From Liopterus haemorrhoidalis (lineage: Eukaryota; Arthropoda; Insecta; Coleoptera; Dytiscidae), in assembly GCA_963971575.1 (NCBI GenBank), contig OZ020618.1, positions 28,386,540 to 28,450,539 of the forward strand: DNA of 64,000 bases, read 5' to 3'. This document shows, piece after piece, positions 19,611 to 30,240 of the stretch. The notes under the pieces are model-generated. The model did no database searches, had not been told where the DNA came from, and saw only the letters and a list, made by a program, of their open reading frames with translations. The number at the start of each line of letters is the position of its first letter. The first letter of the stretch is position 1. The position numbers and the translations under genes were made by a program.

Positions 19611-20756
19611 AAAAAACTTCTAACTGTTTTATATCTTATTCTGTATAATTAACACTTAATTAAACAGTTTTACATTATTTATTATTTTCTATTCACAGGA
19701 CTTATTTTAACAGAAGAGCTTTTCATGATTACAAAAACACCTACAGAGATTTTATTAATATTCGAGGTCATTAAACTGTAAATAACATCACCCAATAACA
19801 ACAATTTTTTTAAAAATAAATTCTCTGTTATGTGTGAGATTTTTAATATATTCAGGTCTCGTATTTAATTGTGTTTATTTTAATTTAAATGAAGAGATGC
19901 CGTAGTCAAATATTGAATATAAAAAATAGCACAGTATGTTATGTGTCATAATGTTATACGTTAGTGTGGGTGGTCACGTCTGTGTTCCTGGCAAACCGTA
20001 GATATGTTTTTATATTACGAACAAAATGAGAGCATTTTTTCTATGAAACCACACAATGATAGGAAAAAATCTATGTACGTAAAGGATTTTTTTTATTATC
20101 GTCTTATAAGTCAGACAAGACGGTCACAAGGAAGATATAACAATGATTCGCTATGTGTGTACTATATCTGGAAAAATTACATAATAATCTGGTTTACTTT
20201 GTAAGATAAAATATATATAAACGGTTGTCCACAATATTACACATACTTTCATATTTTCGCAGATAAATGGTATCCACAAATTTGGAATTTTAAAATATCC
20301 TGAGATTTCCAGGATATTTTTTGACAAACTTTAAGGTTTTTACCGACCATCACATGTAGAGAGCGAGGTACTGTAATCATGCCAGTATTAACTTTTCCAA
20401 ATTTTTACAGATAAGCATAGATTAGGCTTTTTGTAACACGAATCAACTGTGTTTAGCGCGATGGTCTGTCGATCTGTAGACAAGTGTAGAGCAAATTCGG
20501 TTGAACGGATTTTTAAGAAATTTCATATTTCACCTTCGAACGAAGATATGTCAATTTTATCAACCTTTGATACAAATCTGTCCATCGGTATGGATAGATA
20601 GTTAGAATAGATACTGATTTTTATTTGCTTGTGGATGCTTTACGAATGTAGTCTAGTTTAGCAGTTAGCTACCGAAAGTTTGTTTGATGACTTGTTAGGG
20701 CAGTTCACCCAAGCTCAGTTAAAACAGACCGATGCTTATTTAAAAAAAAAATAAGT
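19611..20756. other. Unassigned stretch with one hairpin and a HINE-like fragment
   Basis: AAAATATCCTG (20292-20302) and CAGGATATTTT (20310-20320) form a perfect 11-bp stem with a 7-base loop. At 20455-20600, GTCTGTCGATCTGTAGAC, then GAGCAAATTCGGTTGAACGG and GGATTTTTAAGAAATTTCAT match the second GTCY repeat family at 60815-61110. Nothing else is recognised. Confidence 0.45.
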
Positions 20757-20997
20757 GTTGAATACAAAGATTTGCAAAAATACCAAGTACCGAAAATCGA
20801 GATTAGTTTCAGCGCACAGTAGCTTTAGTAGCTCCAACTCCACAGTCGCTATATCCCCAACAATTGACGGTGAAAAGGGACAGCCATTCTTCAAATTGTC
20901 AACAAGAAAAGGGTTTTCTAAAAATGCAAATGATGGCTTCAGTGCTCTTAAATCTCTAAATCTATTGGTAATATCTTCTGCCCGTCTGTGCAGTTAG
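20757..20997 (-). pseudogene. hAT transposase fragment (ZBED5/GTF2IRD2-like region)
   Basis: The minus strand is open for about 80 codons and reads ITNRFRDLRALKPSFAFLENP, then FLVD, then VGDIATVELELLKLLCAETN. This matches the pattern F..RF.DF+...+.F.LF.NPF.VD......LQ.EL++LQ of hAT transposases related to ZBED5. It is a partial C-terminal region with no start or catalytic residues visible. The plus-strand frame over the same DNA is its antisense. Confidence 0.6.
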
Positions 20998-21097
20998 CAT
21001 GTATAATCTGTAACTAAAATTTCATATCCGGCATTAATCTATTCACGCAAAAATTATTTTTATCCAAATAATCAAAATTCGCGTTAGATTTGCGTAA

Positions 21098-21245
21098 TTT
21101 CTGTGGGTACATTCGATTTGACGCTCCGAGTGCTCCGAGTACGTTCTGTACACTCAAACTTGTTCGATTTGACGCTCGGTGTACACCCAATTGCATTCGT
21201 TTTGCGGTCGAGGGTGTATTTAGAGTCGCTCTATGTGTTCGGGGT
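21098..21245. repeat. Local repeats of CGATTTGACGCTC
   Basis: CGATTTGACGCTC occurs twice (21115, 21170), followed by GTGCTCCGAGTAC-type and GTGTACAC words. Similar GAGTGCACCC words at 21778 suggest the two flanks of a Harbinger-like element, but I could not define its ends. Confidence 0.35.
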
Positions 21246-21409
21246 TTTTAGACCGGGCATATGGGGTATGACGGAAAAAAGTGAGGCAACGGCGGGAAAA
21301 GTACTCCATTTTTCGTATTTGTGAAGTTTCTATTAACTTCGAAAGCTGTATTGTGTTTGTAAACAAAGCGTAAATATAATTAAATACATCGTGCATAAAA
21401 TTAACATGG

Positions 21410-21700
21410 AAGAAACAGGATTATGCTGGCAAGATACCATAATGCTATCATAAGCTGTTTTTCGAGTTTTGTTTCGGGATTTCCCCCTGGTCTCAGTTGA
21501 ATTTCATCTGGCAGTGCTTGCAGTCTTCCAAGAATATTTTCGAAAACTGTAGGAGATACCCGAAAATGTGATTTGAAAATCTTAGCACCGTATTATCCGC
21601 AAATCCCCATACTTTTTCTAAACTTAATTGTTCAGATTCATTAACTTCATCGTTGAAAAATAATTCAACGGCAAATCGAAGTACATTGAGTACAATGAGT
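21410..21700 (-). pseudogene. PIF/Harbinger (HARBI1-like) transposase N-terminal fragment
   Basis: The minus strand gives VELFFNDEVNESEQLSLEK, then, in a second frame, FKSHFRVSPTVFENILGRLQ and KLEKQLMIALWYLAS. The order FR.S...FE.LL..., then ...+L.IALWYLA is the conserved N-terminal part of PIF/Harbinger DDE nucleases before the first catalytic Asp. At least one frame change and a stop are present, and the catalytic core is missing. Confidence 0.7.
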
Positions 21701-22319
21701 TGTTGCGCTCCGTCAGTGTTCTATTCATGACGTCACCATCAACTGTTTTCTCAGCGCTCGCTCTACCCTGTACAACTCGAGTGCACCCTGTGAAAGTAGT
21801 AAAAATTTTGTCGCTCAGAATTCGTGTCGCTGTCGCAGAATGTTGTTCTGTGAAGCTTACTTAAGTTGAACAAAACAAGAAAATAAAATATTAACCAATC
21901 ACAAACCAGAAATTGCGTATATAAACGTCGTAACACTATGAAAAAGAAAATATAGAGATGCATAGTGTGATTATTTCTCTTCTATTTACTTTTTCAGTTT
22001 CTCATTGTTTTATTATCAAAGATAAATAAATGGCTCTTTCAAATATTTCTTCCTGAAATGTGGCTTCCAATGGTAGTGTTGCTGGCCAGGCCATCCCTGC
22101 CATATATGTTCGAATTAGTTTCACTATCATAGTACCAAATTACGTGAAAATATGTCGAGCCGTTTTGCATTAATCTCGGATAAACCAGCAAACAACCAAA
22201 CACAGACAAATCGATTTTTTGCGAATATTATCATATAATCATCTGAAACGTGTAGAAACCAAATAAAACACGAAAAAAATACAGATATAGCCTCTAATTT
22301 TATTTATTTTTTAAAATTA
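21701..22319. other. Unassigned stretch
   Basis: This may include the 5' part of the Harbinger-like element (GC-richer 21700-21850). No gene or bounded element can be supported. Confidence 0.35.
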
Positions 22320-22478
22320 TTTAATCTTTTCTTTGATTTAAGCGGAACTAAATTTGGATAACTAGTAATTTTTAACGTTTAAATGAGGTTTTTGATCATT
22401 TTGTTTAGCAAGAGCCTACTTCAATAGTTAGAACTTCCAGTGAAACTAAATTCCATTTAGTTTCACTTAAATGTTTGG
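22320..22478. repeat. Palindromic repeat with AAGCGGAACTA ends, copy 1
   Basis: It begins CTTTGATTTAAGCGGAACTA and ends TTAGTTTCACTTAAATGTTT, which are imperfect inverted copies. The interior phrase TTTTTGATCATTTTGTTTAG is shared with 50093-50273. A right end alone (CCACTTAAACGTTTGGAATAG) lies at 28562-28582. Class unknown. Confidence 0.5.
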
Positions 22479-22483
22479 AAGGT

Positions 22484-24055
22484 ATGTTAACGAAATACAA
22501 TTTCTGGGAATGACATTTGATAGCAAACTCACATGGAAGAACCACATTAAAAAATTAAAATCGGAATGTATGAAGCGTATCAACATTTTAAAAGCATTAA
22601 ATCACATGGGTCGCACAACGAGAAACCCTGCTACAAATATACCAAGCCCTCATTCAGTCCAAACTTGACTACGATAGCATTGCATAAGGAAGCGCCAAAA
22701 AAAAACCATCTGAAACCTCTGGAACCCATGCAGAACCAAGCAATTAGACTAGCTCCAGGAGCGTTTAGAACAAGTCCGACAAAAAGCGTTCTTTGTGAAT
22801 CAGGTGAAATCTCACTGCAATACAGACGAACTAAAATGGCCATATCCTATGTCACTAACCTTTCCACTAACCCTAAAATCCTCACCTACAATAATATATT
22901 CCGAAACTCTTCATCGCTGCAGCAAAACTACCACAAACATCTACAATTGATAAATGTAACACTTGCCAATGTACAGAAATTAAGTCGCAACAGTATTCCT
23001 CCATGGTTGCTGAAAACTCCAAAGTACAACATTGAAATAAGCCAACGAGTGAAGGAAGATACCAATCCGACAGAATATATACAGAAGTTTCTAGAAATTA
23101 TGGAAAATTTTCAAGAATATATTTCAATTTATACGGACGGATCAAAGATATGAACTAACACTGGAGCAGCAGTAATAATTGGAGAAGAAGAACACCAATA
23201 CCATCTCCCATCAGCAACAAGTGTCTTTCACTGCGGAAACCTACAGCATACTGTAGTATGCTGTAAGTAGCTATAATAGGCTTGTAAGCCACCAGTAATA
23301 TATTGAATAATACAAATAATAAATTTATAATCATAACAGACTCATTAAGTGCCGTTGAATCCATACAACAAATATATACCAAAAACAACCTGATCCAGAA
23401 AATTCAAGATAACATCCATGAAATCCTCAGCACAGGAAAATACTTGACCATCCTGTAGGTACCATCCCACTGTGAGATACAAGGAAATGAAAAAGCTGAT
23501 AAAGCAGCAAAAACAGCTACAAATTTACATATAACAAAAATTAAAGTACCTCACACTGAAATAGGTAGAACGGTTCTAGAAGAATGGGACAAAGTATTAA
23601 AAGAAATAAATAACAACAAACTACTAGGAATAAAAGAGGACACAAAAAATGGCACACATTCAATGAAAAGAAACAACAAATAACGGTTACCAGATTGCGC
23701 ATTGGCCATACTTTAGCAACCCATAAATACATACTGGATAAATCCGATCCCACCAAATGCAACTTATGTAAGACCCAACTAACCGTTGAACATCTCCTGA
23801 TCGCATGCCCAAAGTACTCAAGAGAACGACAGAAAAATAAAATACCACCAACATTGAAGGATACTGCAGTTCACAGAAGAAACTGATCTCGCCCCACAAA
23901 AATAAAACAAATAAAATATCAAAATATATTTATATACTTACTAGATTAATTAATATGTATTATTTAATGTAATTATAATGTACAAGGACACTAATCACCT
24001 TTGTAGTGAATGTGTCTTAAATGGCTTAAATAAAAAAAAAAATTTTTTTTTTTGA
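22484..24055 (+). pseudogene. Jockey-type LINE: RT thumb, RNase H, zinc finger and 3' UTR
   Basis: This is a 5'-truncated non-LTR retrotransposon. Domains in order: RT connection (FLGMTFDSKLTWKNHIK, 22495-22550), QALIQSKLDY/YDSIA, then NQAIRLAPGAFRTSPTKS (about 22735-22785). An RNase H domain begins with YTDGSKI at about 23131 and continues through TGAAVII, TAET, ITDSLSAVESI and VPSHCEIQGNEKADKAA. A C-terminal finger follows, TRLRIGHTLATH...CNLCKTQLTVEHLLIACPKY, ending at 23886. There are several frame changes, a stop just after YTDGSKI, and a stop where a Trp is expected before VPSHC. The 3' UTR ends in a hairpin (23987-24016) and A-rich tail. The 9-residue and longer matches make the Jockey-group assignment safe; the clade is inferred from memory. 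Confidence 0.85.
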
Positions 24056-25240
24056 ACAGCCTATATTTATTAGTTAGGTTCGTTAACTGGCGAAAAATTT
24101 TGAGTTATAATAAATGTGTACGTGATTAAACAAATATTTGGGATATAATCCAACACCGTAGCCGTTTTGGATATCGCTTCATATGCCTAATGATAAATAC
24201 GGTCCTGTTTAAACCAATAACAAGCCTGGAAGAAAATCTTAATTTTGACAGATATGTTTTGAATATTTTGTGATTATGGAGAGATACATTCGCGGAATTG
24301 TTGCCTTTACAACTTCGGTTATAATTTTAAAACTGCAAATAGGCCTAGACAATGACGATGGAGAGTGTCAATTATTTTTCAAAACCACGATTGGAATAAT
24401 CTCGTGTAGAGGTTATGCATCTTAATTTCTGTTTAATTTACAATAATTTAACTGGTAAATTGGAAATATGTATCTGAACGCTGTTGTTTGTTATAAAAAT
24501 ATTTAGAAAATAGAATAGAGCTTAATTTGGATGTCTAAATAGCCCTTTATGTGTACACATTTTTATTGCAACAATTTTTGCGTCTATTATTATTTATTTA
24601 GATTATAAAAGTTATGTCAAAATAAGGAAAATTGCACGGTGCTTATCAGGTTTAACTAGAAATTAAATATATAAAAGACACTAAATCTTTATGATGCTTG
24701 AGAAAAAAATTCAAGTTTAAACTCGAAAGGTCGCAAATCGATACATGCGTAAATAAAATGTACATCAGTGCTACTCAAACTGTGGTCCACGAACAGTTTA
24801 TTACAGGGCCATGGCGAGTTGAACTCTCAAAAGTTACAGTCACTCGTAAGTTGTTAATAATAATTCGCTAGCTAAAGAAAAGGGAAGACGAATCAAAACG
24901 ATGACAAAATAAAAGGATGACGGATCGAAGTGATTAAAAATATGTGAAGTCTAAATTTACACAAATTCCAGAGTTTCGCAAGTATATCGTAAATATAATA
25001 ACGGTCAATAGTCCCGCAAGCGGAAGGTGTGGAACAACATTTTTCATCAGCTGTAATCACGTAGAAACTTTTTTTCAAATAGTATATTTATATTAATACT
25101 GGATGTAACATTTCGGTCTGCAAGGCATCCTTCGTCAACATTAAGTGAACAAATATTTAATGGTTACATTGTTGTTTAAGCACCCGTTCTATTGCGCATG
25201 TCTAAAAACAAATGAAATATAATATCTATGTAATCACATA
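24056..25240. other. Unassigned stretch with a HINE fragment and a shared block
   Basis: At 24935-24995 there is a decayed HINE-like end (ATGTGAAGTCTAAATTTACA, GAGTTTCGCAAG). At 25078-25145, the phrase TATTTATATTAATACTGGAT followed by GTAACATTTCGGTCTGCAAGG recurs at 53230-53290. It resembles the conserved ACCGAAAYGTTACATCC words of Penelope-like elements on the minus strand, but this is weak. Confidence 0.35.
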
Positions 25241-25295
25241 ATATACAAAGGCTACCTTTTAAGTTTTTACAAAAACTAAGAAAGAAAAAAATGTT

Positions 25296-25357
25296 AGTGT
25301 TAGTGTTAGAAAAAATGAATGCATCGCTACACTAACCACTATGCCATGGTGACCGGC
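25296..25357 (-). mobile_element. 62-bp tRNA-head mini-retroposon with 9-bp target duplication
   Basis: The segment is flanked by AAAAATGTT at 25287-25295 and 25358-25366. On the minus strand it begins GCCGGTCACCATGGCATAGT (tRNA-like head with A box, as in the SINE at 37862-38052) and ends in a TAACACTAACACT tail. There is no B box, so it is a very short truncated SINE copy. It sits in the transposase tail of mariner copy 1. Confidence 0.7.
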
Positions 25358-25419
25358 AAAAATGTTTTTGGAACAAACTGTTTTATTGCTTTCTAAAATA
25401 TTAGCCTTTAAGATTTTTT

Positions 25420-25656
25420 CCACTCGGGTCAACTTTGAAAAAATATCTGTAAAATAATACAAATTTATTATTGTTTTTTTAAGGAGAAGAATGGGCTTAT
25501 ATAAGTATAAATTTAATTTTGATTACAATTTATTTTTATTAATAAAAAAGGTGATTTTTATTTTCAATTGCTTAGTTTTTATTAACTAAGTATATGATTT
25601 TTTCATTCCTGGTGGGGGGTCCGGACCCGAGAACCACCCCCTTGTGTGCGCGCCTG
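25420..25656. mobile_element. hAT MITE inside mariner copy 1 (left end lost)
   Basis: The right end GTGTGCGCGCCTG and junction GGTTCAAACC are the same as in mariner copy 2 (47553-47814). The interior, including TCAACTTTGAAAAAATATCT and AACTAAGTATATGATTTTTT, also matches. About 55 bp across the left junction are replaced by a short T-rich stretch. Confidence 0.85.
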
Positions 25657-25668
25657 GTTCAAACCAAT

Positions 25669-26545
25669 TCAACATTTTTTCCACTCTGAAGTTGGTATCT
25701 CAAAAACATGATTTTCGAAGGCTTCAACAGTTTCTTGAGGTGGTGAAAATCGCTGTCCACGCTTTCTTTGTTTGACATTGGGGGAAAAAAAAAAGTTGTT
25801 AGGGGATAAATCAGATGAATACGGGCAATGTGACATTAATTCGATGTTTTTCTCCTTCAAATAATCAATTGTTTGACGTGTTGTGTGGGAGCTTGCATTG
25901 TCATGATGAAGAATGATGCGACGTGTTTGGTCTGATTTTGTCAATGACTTCTGGCAAACAAATTTTTGTATACTATTCAGGGATGGTATACAACATGGTA
26001 TACCTCCAAAGAAATGGTTGTGACATGTCCAGTACAACCGAAGAAACAAGCGATCATTTTCTTGGAAGTGCTTCGTGAACGAACAACTTTTGTGGATTAG
26101 GTTCATCTTGGAAGACCAAAACAGTGGATTGCTGCTTAGTATCCGGTTCATATGAATAAATCCAAGTTTCGTCACAAGTAACGATGTTGTATACGGATTT
26201 TGCAGTGCCTAGGTTGAATTTTTTTACCATTACAGCACTCAATACGAGCCTTTTTTTTGAGCTTCGATCAAAGTTTGAGGAATCCATCGGGAACAGATCT
26301 TTTTCACAGCTAAATGTTCATGCAAAAAAGAATGTATTGCAGTCTACGAAATGACAAATGATGCCTCTATCTCACGGTAAGTCACATGCCGATTTTTTTC
26401 TATCATTTTGCGCACAGCATCGATGTTTTTTTTTTGAATCACAACCGATTTTGGTCGACCTTCACGAGATGCATCACCGACGGACGCACGACCACGACGA
26501 AATTCTGCAAACCAATTGTAAAGTCTTTTCTGATGATGTTTCATT
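25669..26545 (-). pseudogene. mariner transposase remnant, copy 1
   Basis: The remnant encodes a DD34D mariner transposase spread over three frames. The N-terminal part (26544-26344) has YNWFAEFRRGRASVGD, GRPKSVV and VTYREIEASF. The middle (26287-26054) has YNIVTCDETWIYSYEPDTK with the first catalytic Asp. The last part (to 25669) has RRIILHHDNASSHT with the second Asp and HCPYSSDLSPNNFFF with the third. All three catalytic positions are visible, but frame changes and stops between them make it non-functional. The true C-terminus (ESNKTVCSK at about 25400-25375) is separated from the body by the hAT MITE. Confidence 0.9.
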
Positions 26546-26560
26546 AGATCATCACTTATA

Positions 26561-27790
26561 GTTTCATATATTCAACTGTCTAATAAAATAAAATGAAAAA
26601 TTGACTTGGAGCGCCGCGGGAAAATTGCAATACGTTAATTTATAATTGACGCATACGCAGTAAGCATTTCTCTTAACTTTCAAAATGAAACACTCAAAAC
26701 CTCATTAGCAAATACATATAAACAGCTGTCAAATATCGATCGTAGAAATCCATTGTAATTTACCGATAAAACGCTGTCAATGTCTTAATTTACATTGTAA
26801 ACATTACTTAATTTCTATGTTAATTTATTGTTAAGTATTAATTTAACGTTAATTCTAATTTAGAGGTTGTGATGGCAACATAAGTTTCAAATTATAACAT
26901 ACACACAAACAAACTTTATCTCTTTATTATATTAGTATAGATTACAGATTTATTCAATTCATTCAGTTACTAAAAAAATAGGGGCTCTATAAAACTTTTT
27001 GCACAAAGACGCCTTACATATCAGCAGCGCCTCTGGTCCGCGTCCATCTCCAATCAGAATGGATAAAATGGAACAATTGATCCTTGAACACAAAACGTTT
27101 GAGCAGCACTGTTATATATCACAAGTTAAATTCCAATGAGTGCAACTTGTTTCTGCGAATGTACCAGCGTCCAGATGAATGTCCGTCTCAATCCTGATTC
27201 CAGAACTATTTATAACATGTAGACTGTGGACCAATACATTCCACTGTCCGAGATTCGTGGTGTGAATTTAGAAGCAGAATAGATGCATGAAACCACATGG
27301 CGAAGTTTGTTTACCTTTAAAATTATTCGCGGATACCAAACATTTACACTGTGCATCAACAAACGCCCAGCGAATTCATTGAAATGTGCTATATTTAAGT
27401 TTTCCTTGGCTAGTGTTTATGAATTGTAAAAAGGAAAGTTTGCTTAATGGTTTGTAACAGTCGCATGAAGTTTTTGTAACACACAAATAGAAAGAGGCGA
27501 AAATTTTCACAGACATTATATTATTTTTATACCTTTTCAGTTTCATATTGGGAATAAATACATTTAAATGAAAATAAATATTAATAAGTGAATATTAAGA
27601 ACAAATAGAATGTGTGAATTATAATTATACTGGTGGTAAAAGATTAAATTTGGATGCTCCTTGATATACTTTTTTTTTAACTCGATCCTTCAAAATCAAC
27701 AAAGCATGGCTTTAAATAAGATAACTATTTGCTAACTACGTTGCCACTTTACAAGAGGCTCAATAGGATTTAAATGTGGGATAATTGTAT
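26561..27790. other. Unassigned stretch with a Helitron-type end
   Basis: On the minus strand at 26942-26893, TCTATACTAATATAATAAAG is followed by TTTGTTTGTGTG, similar to the 5' ends at 35781 and 59564 and to known lepidopteran Helitron starts. No matching CTRR end was located. The rest shows no gene or bounded repeat. Confidence 0.35.
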
Positions 27791-27792
27791 AA

Positions 27793-27938
27793 TCAGATCA
27801 ATTCTGTAAAAAGTTACTGTGCAATAACGTTACTACAACATAAAATATTATAAAAAGTATAATGGCTTTCATTCATGATAGTAACTGACCTTGCTCATAG
27901 TGACGAATTTAGTTACAATTATCATAGTAACAGTTTTT
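27793..27938. mobile_element. TIR element, CAGATCAATTCTGTAA family, copy 2
   Basis: The left end CAGATCAATTCTGTAAAAAG and the interior GATAGTAACTGACCTTGCTC are intact. The right end breaks down after ATCATAGTAACAG. Confidence 0.6.
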
Positions 27939-28142
27939 TTATGGTTTTTGTATAAAATTATTGACAACGAGAAGATTTAAAAAACTGATATATACTCTAT
28001 TTCTTTGGTTTAACTAAATGGGAGTTTCATTCTTTTACGTTGTCACTAAGAAAACTTGCTTAGGTTATTTTATGTTTCACGTTGGCAAGTGAAAATTAAA
28101 AATTCCAACAGTGAAACTATGAAAACGATTTATATTTATTAT

Positions 28143-28296
28143 TATTTTTTTTTAATTTAATGGCCTTTGCTGATGTGGCAATTAGTCAGGACAATTTTTA
28201 TTTGAGATAATTTCCATGCCTGAACGGGATTCGAACCCGAGACCTTCGCAACGCAGAGCACATGTGTTACCACTACGCTACGCCGGTTGGCTTGAC
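28143..28296 (-). repeat. tRNA-headed SINE, family S2, copy 1
   Basis: The direct flanks ATTTATTAT occur at 28134-28142 and 28297-28305. On the minus strand the head reads GGCGTAGCGTAGTGGTAACAC (A box) and CTCGGGTTCGAATCCCG (B box). Then come CATGCC-type body, GTCCTGACTAATTGCC, GGCCATTAA and an A-rich tail. The head is a good tRNA mimic, but the 3' body and tail show it is a SINE. Confidence 0.8.
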
Positions 28297-28584
28297 ATTT
28301 ATTATAAAAAATACAATATATTTATAATACATATTTAAATTTTTGGAGACAAAAAAAAATAATAATAATAATAATGAATGGGAAATTTGTATTAAGAATG
28401 ACACAAAAAATCAAAATGTAATGAAAACCCTATTTTATAATAACAGTCAATTTAACCTAGAATTGGTAATGTATGCATGATTTATAAAGCTTAAACAATA
28501 TGGCCAAAATAAAGATTTAATAAATGAAAATTATTAAATTAAAAAAAAAAAAATGCCGTTTCCACTTAAACGTTTGGAATAGCC

Positions 28585-28943
28585 CAGCGGTTCCCAAACT
28601 TTTCTGGCCGCGACCCGGTACGAGGTATGGAAATTTTTCGCGACCCACCAAAAAAAAAACATTTATTTACAAAACAAATTTTATTTTAAATCAGTAGCTT
28701 TATAGTAATAAAGAGTAATAAATAGCAATAAAGAGTATATATAGTAATAAAGAGTATAATATAGTAATAAAGAATATAGTATAGTAAAAAGAGCACAAAT
28801 ACACACTATTCTAGTGATTAACTGACGTAAAAAAAATAATATGTACAAAAAAAATCTTTGTGTTTTTAAAATTTTTTTCGCGACCCGGAAAAAAATTTCT
28901 GCGACCCACTGACGGGTCGCGACCCACCCTTTGGGAAACGCTG
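28585..28943. mobile_element. hAT-type MITE, 359 bp
   Basis: Ends are CAGCGGTTCCCAAACTTTTC and CCTTTGGGAAACGCTG, with identical 8-bp flanks GAATAGCC (28577-28584, 28944-28951). CGCGACCC motifs occur near both ends. The centre has AATAAAGAGTATA repeats. It interrupts a junction between the AAGCGGAACTA repeat end and the repeat at 28952. Confidence 0.9.
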
Positions 28944-28951
28944 GAATAGCC

Positions 28952-29150
28952 TATATACACAAACTTTTCAGTTGCAATCCATGAAAATTAACATATTTAT
29001 TAAAAATACGTAACAAACGAAACGATTTTTTCAAAAAGAAAATGTAGGCCAATGTTGAAATGTTTCAAAATATTTTGTCTGAATCACCGACATACGTTAT
29101 TGGCAATACATATAAGAGAGTAAAATACAACTAAACGAGAGATTCATAGA
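28952..29150 (+). repeat. Interspersed repeat, copy 2
   Basis: Matches 10675-10905 in order, including ACTTTTCAGTTGCAATCCAT, ATATTTTGTCTGAATCACCG and ATATAAGAGAGTAAAATACA. Its left edge is the hAT MITE duplication. Confidence 0.6.
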
Positions 29151-29180
29151 TGATTTTCGAATTGTCATTTTATATCATTT

Positions 29181-29553
29181 AGAGATGGGTGCTTCATGAA
29201 CGAACCGGCTCACTGAGCCGGCTCAGTACAGTGACCGAAGTGACACGGTTCACCAAATTGAAATGAGCCGGCTCACGGCTCACTGCATAGTTACAAGTTT
29301 CAAGAATACGGAGTGATCCGGATCTGGATCGATGTCATGTTGAACTTCGCTAGAACTCGGCTTGTAAAGTATTATCATAAAGTGTATTTTGTCATCAATT
29401 TGTAGGGCAGTCTATTTGAAACTAATAGGCTTAGTCTATACTTTCTTATAACCATACTATATAAAAATATTGCCCAAATCCCAGATGTCCGATTTATAAG
29501 GGCACTAAACATCGCCATATTGCTATTATTAGCTACAAGCTATTTAAATAAAA

Positions 29554-29586
<33 letters not shown>

Positions 29587-29875
29587 AACTTAACACATCT
29601 GGTTTAAAATAGAGTAGCTACATAAAGTGAATTGTTTGTTTACTATTAACCCGGCAAAAGTATTAGATAATTCACTTGCAAAAGTATTATAGATTTTTAT
29701 TTATTTAACTTGTTCATATAATGCAAGAGCCGGGGCTGAGCGACGTTCTACCTACATATTGCAAACCAACAACCGTATTGAACGAACGACCGACAATTGA
29801 CCGACCTGTGTCTCGGGAACATGTTTACTTAACCGGATCACTGAGCCGGCTCAGCAAACTCAGAAATTCCCATCC
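29181..29875. mobile_element. hAT-like element with GAGCCGGCTC repeats, holding a LINE end
   Basis: AGAGATGGGTGCTTC at the left and GAAATTCCCATCC at the right are a short inverted pair. CTGAGCCGGCTCA words occur next to both ends, as in other 'GAACGAACCGG' hAT MITEs. No clear 8-bp duplication was found. A LINE 3' end with a (TTA)n tail (29450-29592) lies inside. Confidence 0.45.
29450..29592 (+). repeat. LINE 3' end with (TTA)n tail
   Basis: GGGCACTAA..., CTACAAGC and TATTTAAATAAAAATTATTA followed by TTATTATTA repeats resembles the 3' ends at 19554 and 23987. No coding part is left. Confidence 0.45.
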
Positions 29876-30015
29876 AGGGCCGTAACTAGATTTTTTCGGA
29901 CCCTGGGCAAGATTTTATATCTGGGCTCCCCAAAACAATATATAATACAAGTGATGTCCTTAAAAAAAGGTCCTCATTTCTAAAATACAAGTGATGACCT
30001 AAAAAAAAAAAAGAA
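29875..30015. repeat. Single hAT end with minisatellite units
   Basis: CAGGGCCGTAACTAGATTTT looks like a hAT left end. It is followed by two units of the ACAAGTGATGNCCT plus A-run plus GTCCTCA minisatellite seen at 52750-52940. No right end was found. Confidence 0.5.
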
Positions 30016-30079
30016 GATAAAAATAATTAAACAAATTATTAAACAAGTTTATACTGATTTATAGCTAGTAAGAAAACCA

Positions 30080-30240
30080 TCTCAACAATCACCCGAATCC
30101 GTTTTAATCACTGCCACTCCGAAGTCCACTTGAATAAAATCAATGGGATTAAACCTACGCCCTTGTGGAGAGCCAGGCACTGTTGAGCACATTTTATTCA
30201 ACTGCCCCAACAATTAATTACCAACACTCCTCCAAATTAT
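30080..30240 (+). pseudogene. LINE C-terminal zinc-finger fragment
   Basis: One frame gives HLNKINGI, then after a frame change LCGEPGTVEHILFNCPN, the C-terminal finger typical of I/R1/Jockey-type ORF2 proteins with an RNase H domain. It is about 50 codons only, with no tail or target duplication assigned. Confidence 0.55.

Larger units (their letters stand above)
25246..26560 (-). mobile_element. mariner element, copy 1 (5'-truncated)
   Basis: The 3' inverted end is CAAAGGCTACCTTTTAAG next to TA, close to the end of the complete copy at 47437-48983. The transposase reads on the minus strand. The 5' inverted end is missing, because homology stops near 26560 at the N-terminal YNWFAEFRRGR region. 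A hAT MITE (about 25420-25656) and a 62-bp tRNA-like insertion (25296-25357) are inside. Confidence 0.85.

Noticed and set aside
20755..20997. 80-codon plus-strand open frame
   Set aside because: The opposite strand carries a recognisable hAT transposase region, so this is its antisense.
25078..25145. Penelope-like element call from ACCGAAATGTTACATCC words
   Set aside because: Only about 70 bp is shared with 53220-53290 and no coding part is visible, so I kept it as a shared block only.
28225..28296. Functional tRNA gene on the minus strand
   Set aside because: A and B boxes are good, but a SINE body, A-rich tail and target duplications follow, and further copies share the whole unit.
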